This document shows positions 6,983-8,535 of a stretch of DNA of 8,535 nucleotides, piece after piece. A program made the translations under genes and the position numbers. Origin of the DNA: CAYYJM01 sp964471755 (GTDB lineage: Bacteria > Planctomycetota > Planctomycetia > Gemmatales > Gemmataceae); contig CAYYJM010000267.1 in the NCBI GenBank assembly GCA_964471755.1, positions 1 through 8,535 of the forward strand. The letters are read 5' to 3'. The notes below the pieces were generated by a model. It saw only the letters and a list, made by a program, of their open reading frames with translations. It made no database searches and was not told the origin of the DNA. The number at the start of each line of letters is the position of its first letter. Within the stretch, counting starts at the first letter, position 1.

Positions 6983-6986
6983 GAGG
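6983..6986 (+). promoter_or_regulatory. Ribosome binding site supporting the DUF1501 start at 6992
   Basis: GAGG lies 5 bases before ATG 6992. It is shorter than the AAGGAGG at 6914-6920, but the start it serves gives a Tat leader of normal length. Confidence 0.5.
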
Positions 6987-6991
6987 CCATC

Positions 6992-8440
6992 ATGCACCAC
7001 GACCTGTCCTCCCTGCTCACGCGACGACACTTCTTCGGCCGGGCCGGCCTTGGCCTTGGCACCGCCGCTCTCGCCACGCTCCTGGCCGAGCAGGGCCACG
7101 CCGCCGACACGAAGCTCCGTGGCGAACTCAAGGCCTTGCATCGGCCGGCGAAAGTCAAGCACGTCATCTACCTGGTCATGTCCGGTGGACCGTCGCACAT
7201 CGATCTGTTCGACCACAAGCCGAAGCTGGCCCAGTATCGCGGCCAGGATCTACCAGCCAGCATCCGCATGGGGCAGCGCATCACCGGCATGACCAGCGGT
7301 CAGAAGTCGCTCCCCGTCGCGCCGTCGATTTTCAAGTTTGCCCAGCACGGCCAGAGCGGACAGTGGATCAGCGAACTACTCCCCAACGTCGCGAAGATCG
7401 CCGACGAGATCACCATCATCAAGAGCCTGCACACCGAGGCGATCAACCACGATCCGGCCATCACGTTCATCCAGACCGGCAGTCAGCAGCCCGGTCGGCC
7501 GTCGCTGGGGGCGTGGCTGTCCTATGGTCTGGGCACCGAGAACGACGCGCTGCCGGCCTTCGTCGTCCTCATCTCGCAGGGCTCCGGCAACAAGACCGAT
7601 CAGCCGATCTTCTCGCGCCTGTGGGGCTCCGGCTTTCTGCCGAGCAAGCATCAGGGCGTCCGCTTTCGCTCCGGCAAGGATCCCGTCCTCTACCTGTCCA
7701 ACCCCGACGGCGTCACCGGCGACACGCGCCGCCGGATGCTCGACGCGACGGCCGCCCTGAACAAGATCGCCGAGGAGAGTTTTGGCGACCCGGAGATCGG
7801 CACCCGCATCGCCCAGTACGAGATGGCCGCCCAGATGCAGGCCAGCGTGCCGGAACTGACCGATCTGTCGAAGGAAGATCGCAAGACCATCGAGGCGTAC
7901 GGCATCGACGATAACGGCGTCGATGGCGGCTTCGCTCGGAACTGTCTGCTGGCTCGACGGATGGTCGAACGCGGCGTCCGCTTCATCCAGCTGATGCATC
8001 GCGGCTGGGATCAGCACAGCTCGCTGCCCGCCCAGATCAAGGGCCAGTGCAAGGACGTCGATCGGCCGTCGGCCGCCCTGGTCGCCGACCTCAAGCAGCG
8101 CGGCCTGCTCGATGACACGCTCGTCATCTGGGGCGGCGAGTTCGGCCGAACGGTCTACAGCCAGGGCGCGTTGACGGCGACGAACTACGGTCGCGATCAC
8201 CACGGCCGATGCTTCTCCCTCTGGATGGCCGGCGGCGGACTGAAGAAGGGCATCACCCACGGCGAGACGGACGATTACTGCTACAACGTCGTCAGCGATC
8301 CGGTCCACATCCACGATTACAACGCGACGATCCTGCACTTGCTCGGCATCGATCACGAGAAGCTCACGTTCCGCTTCCAGGGACGCGACTTCCGGCTGAC
8401 CGACGTGCATGGCGAGGTCGTCGAGGGCATTCTCGGCTAG
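6992..8440 (+). CDS. DUF1501 family protein with twin-arginine signal
   Basis: Member of the DUF1501 family, which is very expanded in Planctomycetes and resembles the alkaline phosphatase/sulfatase fold; no reaction is established for most members. With start 6992 the protein has 482 residues. TRRHFFGRAGLGLGTAALAT (10-29) is a twin-arginine motif plus hydrophobic core, and AEQGHA before residue 38 offers an A-x-A cleavage site, so export by Tat is likely. Family blocks: VIYLVMSGGPSHIDLFDHKP (58-77), INHDPA (151-156), GWDQHSSL (338-345), VIWGGEFGRT (378-387), GRDHHGRC (400-407) and DPVHIHDYNATILHLLGID (436-454). His and Asp residues at 153, 340, 342, 402-404, 439, 441 and 442 are candidate metal ligands by analogy. 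Alternative starts are ATG 6911 (ATGA overlap with the preceding gene) and GTG 6926 (strong Shine-Dalgarno); both would put 20 or more extra residues before the Tat motif. The DUF1549/DUF1553 partner genes common in this family are not next to it. Confidence 0.93.
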   Translation: MHHDLSSLLTRRHFFGRAGLGLGTAALATLLAEQGHAADTKLRGELKALHRPAKVKHVIYLVMSGGPSHIDLFDHKPKLAQYRGQDLPASIRMGQRITGMTSGQKSLPVAPSIFKFAQHGQSGQWISELLPNVAKIADEITIIKSLHTEAINHDPAITFIQTGSQQPGRPSLGAWLSYGLGTENDALPAFVVLISQGSGNKTDQPIFSRLWGSGFLPSKHQGVRFRSGKDPVLYLSNPDGVTGDTRRRMLDATAALNKIAEESFGDPEIGTRIAQYEMAAQMQASVPELTDLSKEDRKTIEAYGIDDNGVDGGFARNCLLARRMVERGVRFIQLMHRGWDQHSSLPAQIKGQCKDVDRPSAALVADLKQRGLLDDTLVIWGGEFGRTVYSQGALTATNYGRDHHGRCFSLWMAGGGLKKGITHGETDDYCYNVVSDPVHIHDYNATILHLLGIDHEKLTFRFQGRDFRLTDVHGEVVEGILG

Positions 8441-8535
8441 CATTTCCCGTTAGCCGGACGCGCCAGCGACGGTCGTCGCAAGCATTTCCCGTTAGCCGGA
8501 CGCGCCAGCGACGGTCGTCGCAAGCATTTCCCGTT
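8439..8535 (+). repeat. Direct tandem repeat, 42-base unit, at least 2.3 copies
   Basis: Copy 1 is 8439-8480, copy 2 is 8481-8522, and 13 bases of copy 3 (8523-8535) are visible before the window ends. All visible bases are identical between copies. The unit begins AGCATTTCCCGTTAGCCGG and ends GCGACGGTCGTCGCA. The first two bases (AG) are also the last two of the TAG stop of the DUF1501 gene; the preceding base differs (T where later copies have A), so the array starts exactly there. GCGAC-GGTC-GTCGC within each unit is a 5-bp inverted repeat with a 4-base loop. No run of T follows, so it is not a standard terminator. No unique spacers exist, so it is not a CRISPR array. Confidence 0.95.

Noticed and set aside
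7376..8443. Minus-strand frame of 355 residues opposite the DUF1501 gene
   Set aside because: DUF1501 family blocks clearly define the plus frame; the minus frame is a shadow.
8466..8479. Rho-independent terminator after the DUF1501 gene
   Set aside because: The stem is only 5 bp and is followed by AAGCATTTCCC rather than a run of T.
8439..8535. CRISPR array
   Set aside because: The units are directly abutting and fully identical, with no unique spacers.

Overview
This is a GC-rich, gene-dense bacterial window. It most likely comes from a planctomycete, probably of the Gemmata/Isosphaera type. That rests on three things: a Tat-exported DUF1501 protein with the leader pattern common in Planctomycetes, a strongly enlarged NuoL, and a respiratory complex I membrane-arm cluster placed next to scpB. 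The assignment is inferred from family knowledge, not from a marker gene.

Left part (1-5119, all minus strand): genes for the membrane arm of NADH:quinone oxidoreductase (complex I), transcribed right to left as nuoH - nuoJ - nuoK - nuoL - nuoM, with nuoM running off the left edge. nuoH/nuoJ and nuoJ/nuoK overlap by ATGA, nuoK and nuoL are 7 bases apart, and nuoL and nuoM are 28 bases apart, so this looks like one translationally coupled operon. nuoI, which normally lies between nuoH and nuoJ, is absent, and no peripheral-arm gene is present. NuoH supplies the quinone-site heel, NuoJ and NuoK the linking half-channels, and NuoL and NuoM the antiporter-like proton pumps. NuoL is about half again as long as the E. 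coli protein because of several extra hydrophilic segments.

Middle (5120-5231): a 112-base divergent intergenic region with candidate back-to-back promoters whose -10 elements overlap.

Right part (5232-8440, plus strand): scpB (chromosome segregation and condensation protein B) with a strong Shine-Dalgarno; then, 18 bases later, an unrecognised 323-residue protein with a basic N-terminus and a very acidic tract; then a DUF1501 protein with a twin-arginine leader. The leader region of the DUF1501 gene has three possible starts and a Shine-Dalgarno that can fold onto a complementary CTCCTT.

Right edge (8439-8535): a perfect direct tandem repeat of 42 bases that begins inside the stop codon of the DUF1501 gene and continues past the window. 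This and the unusual complex I arrangement are the parts most worth a second look. I see no CRISPR array, transposase, tRNA, rRNA or defence system.
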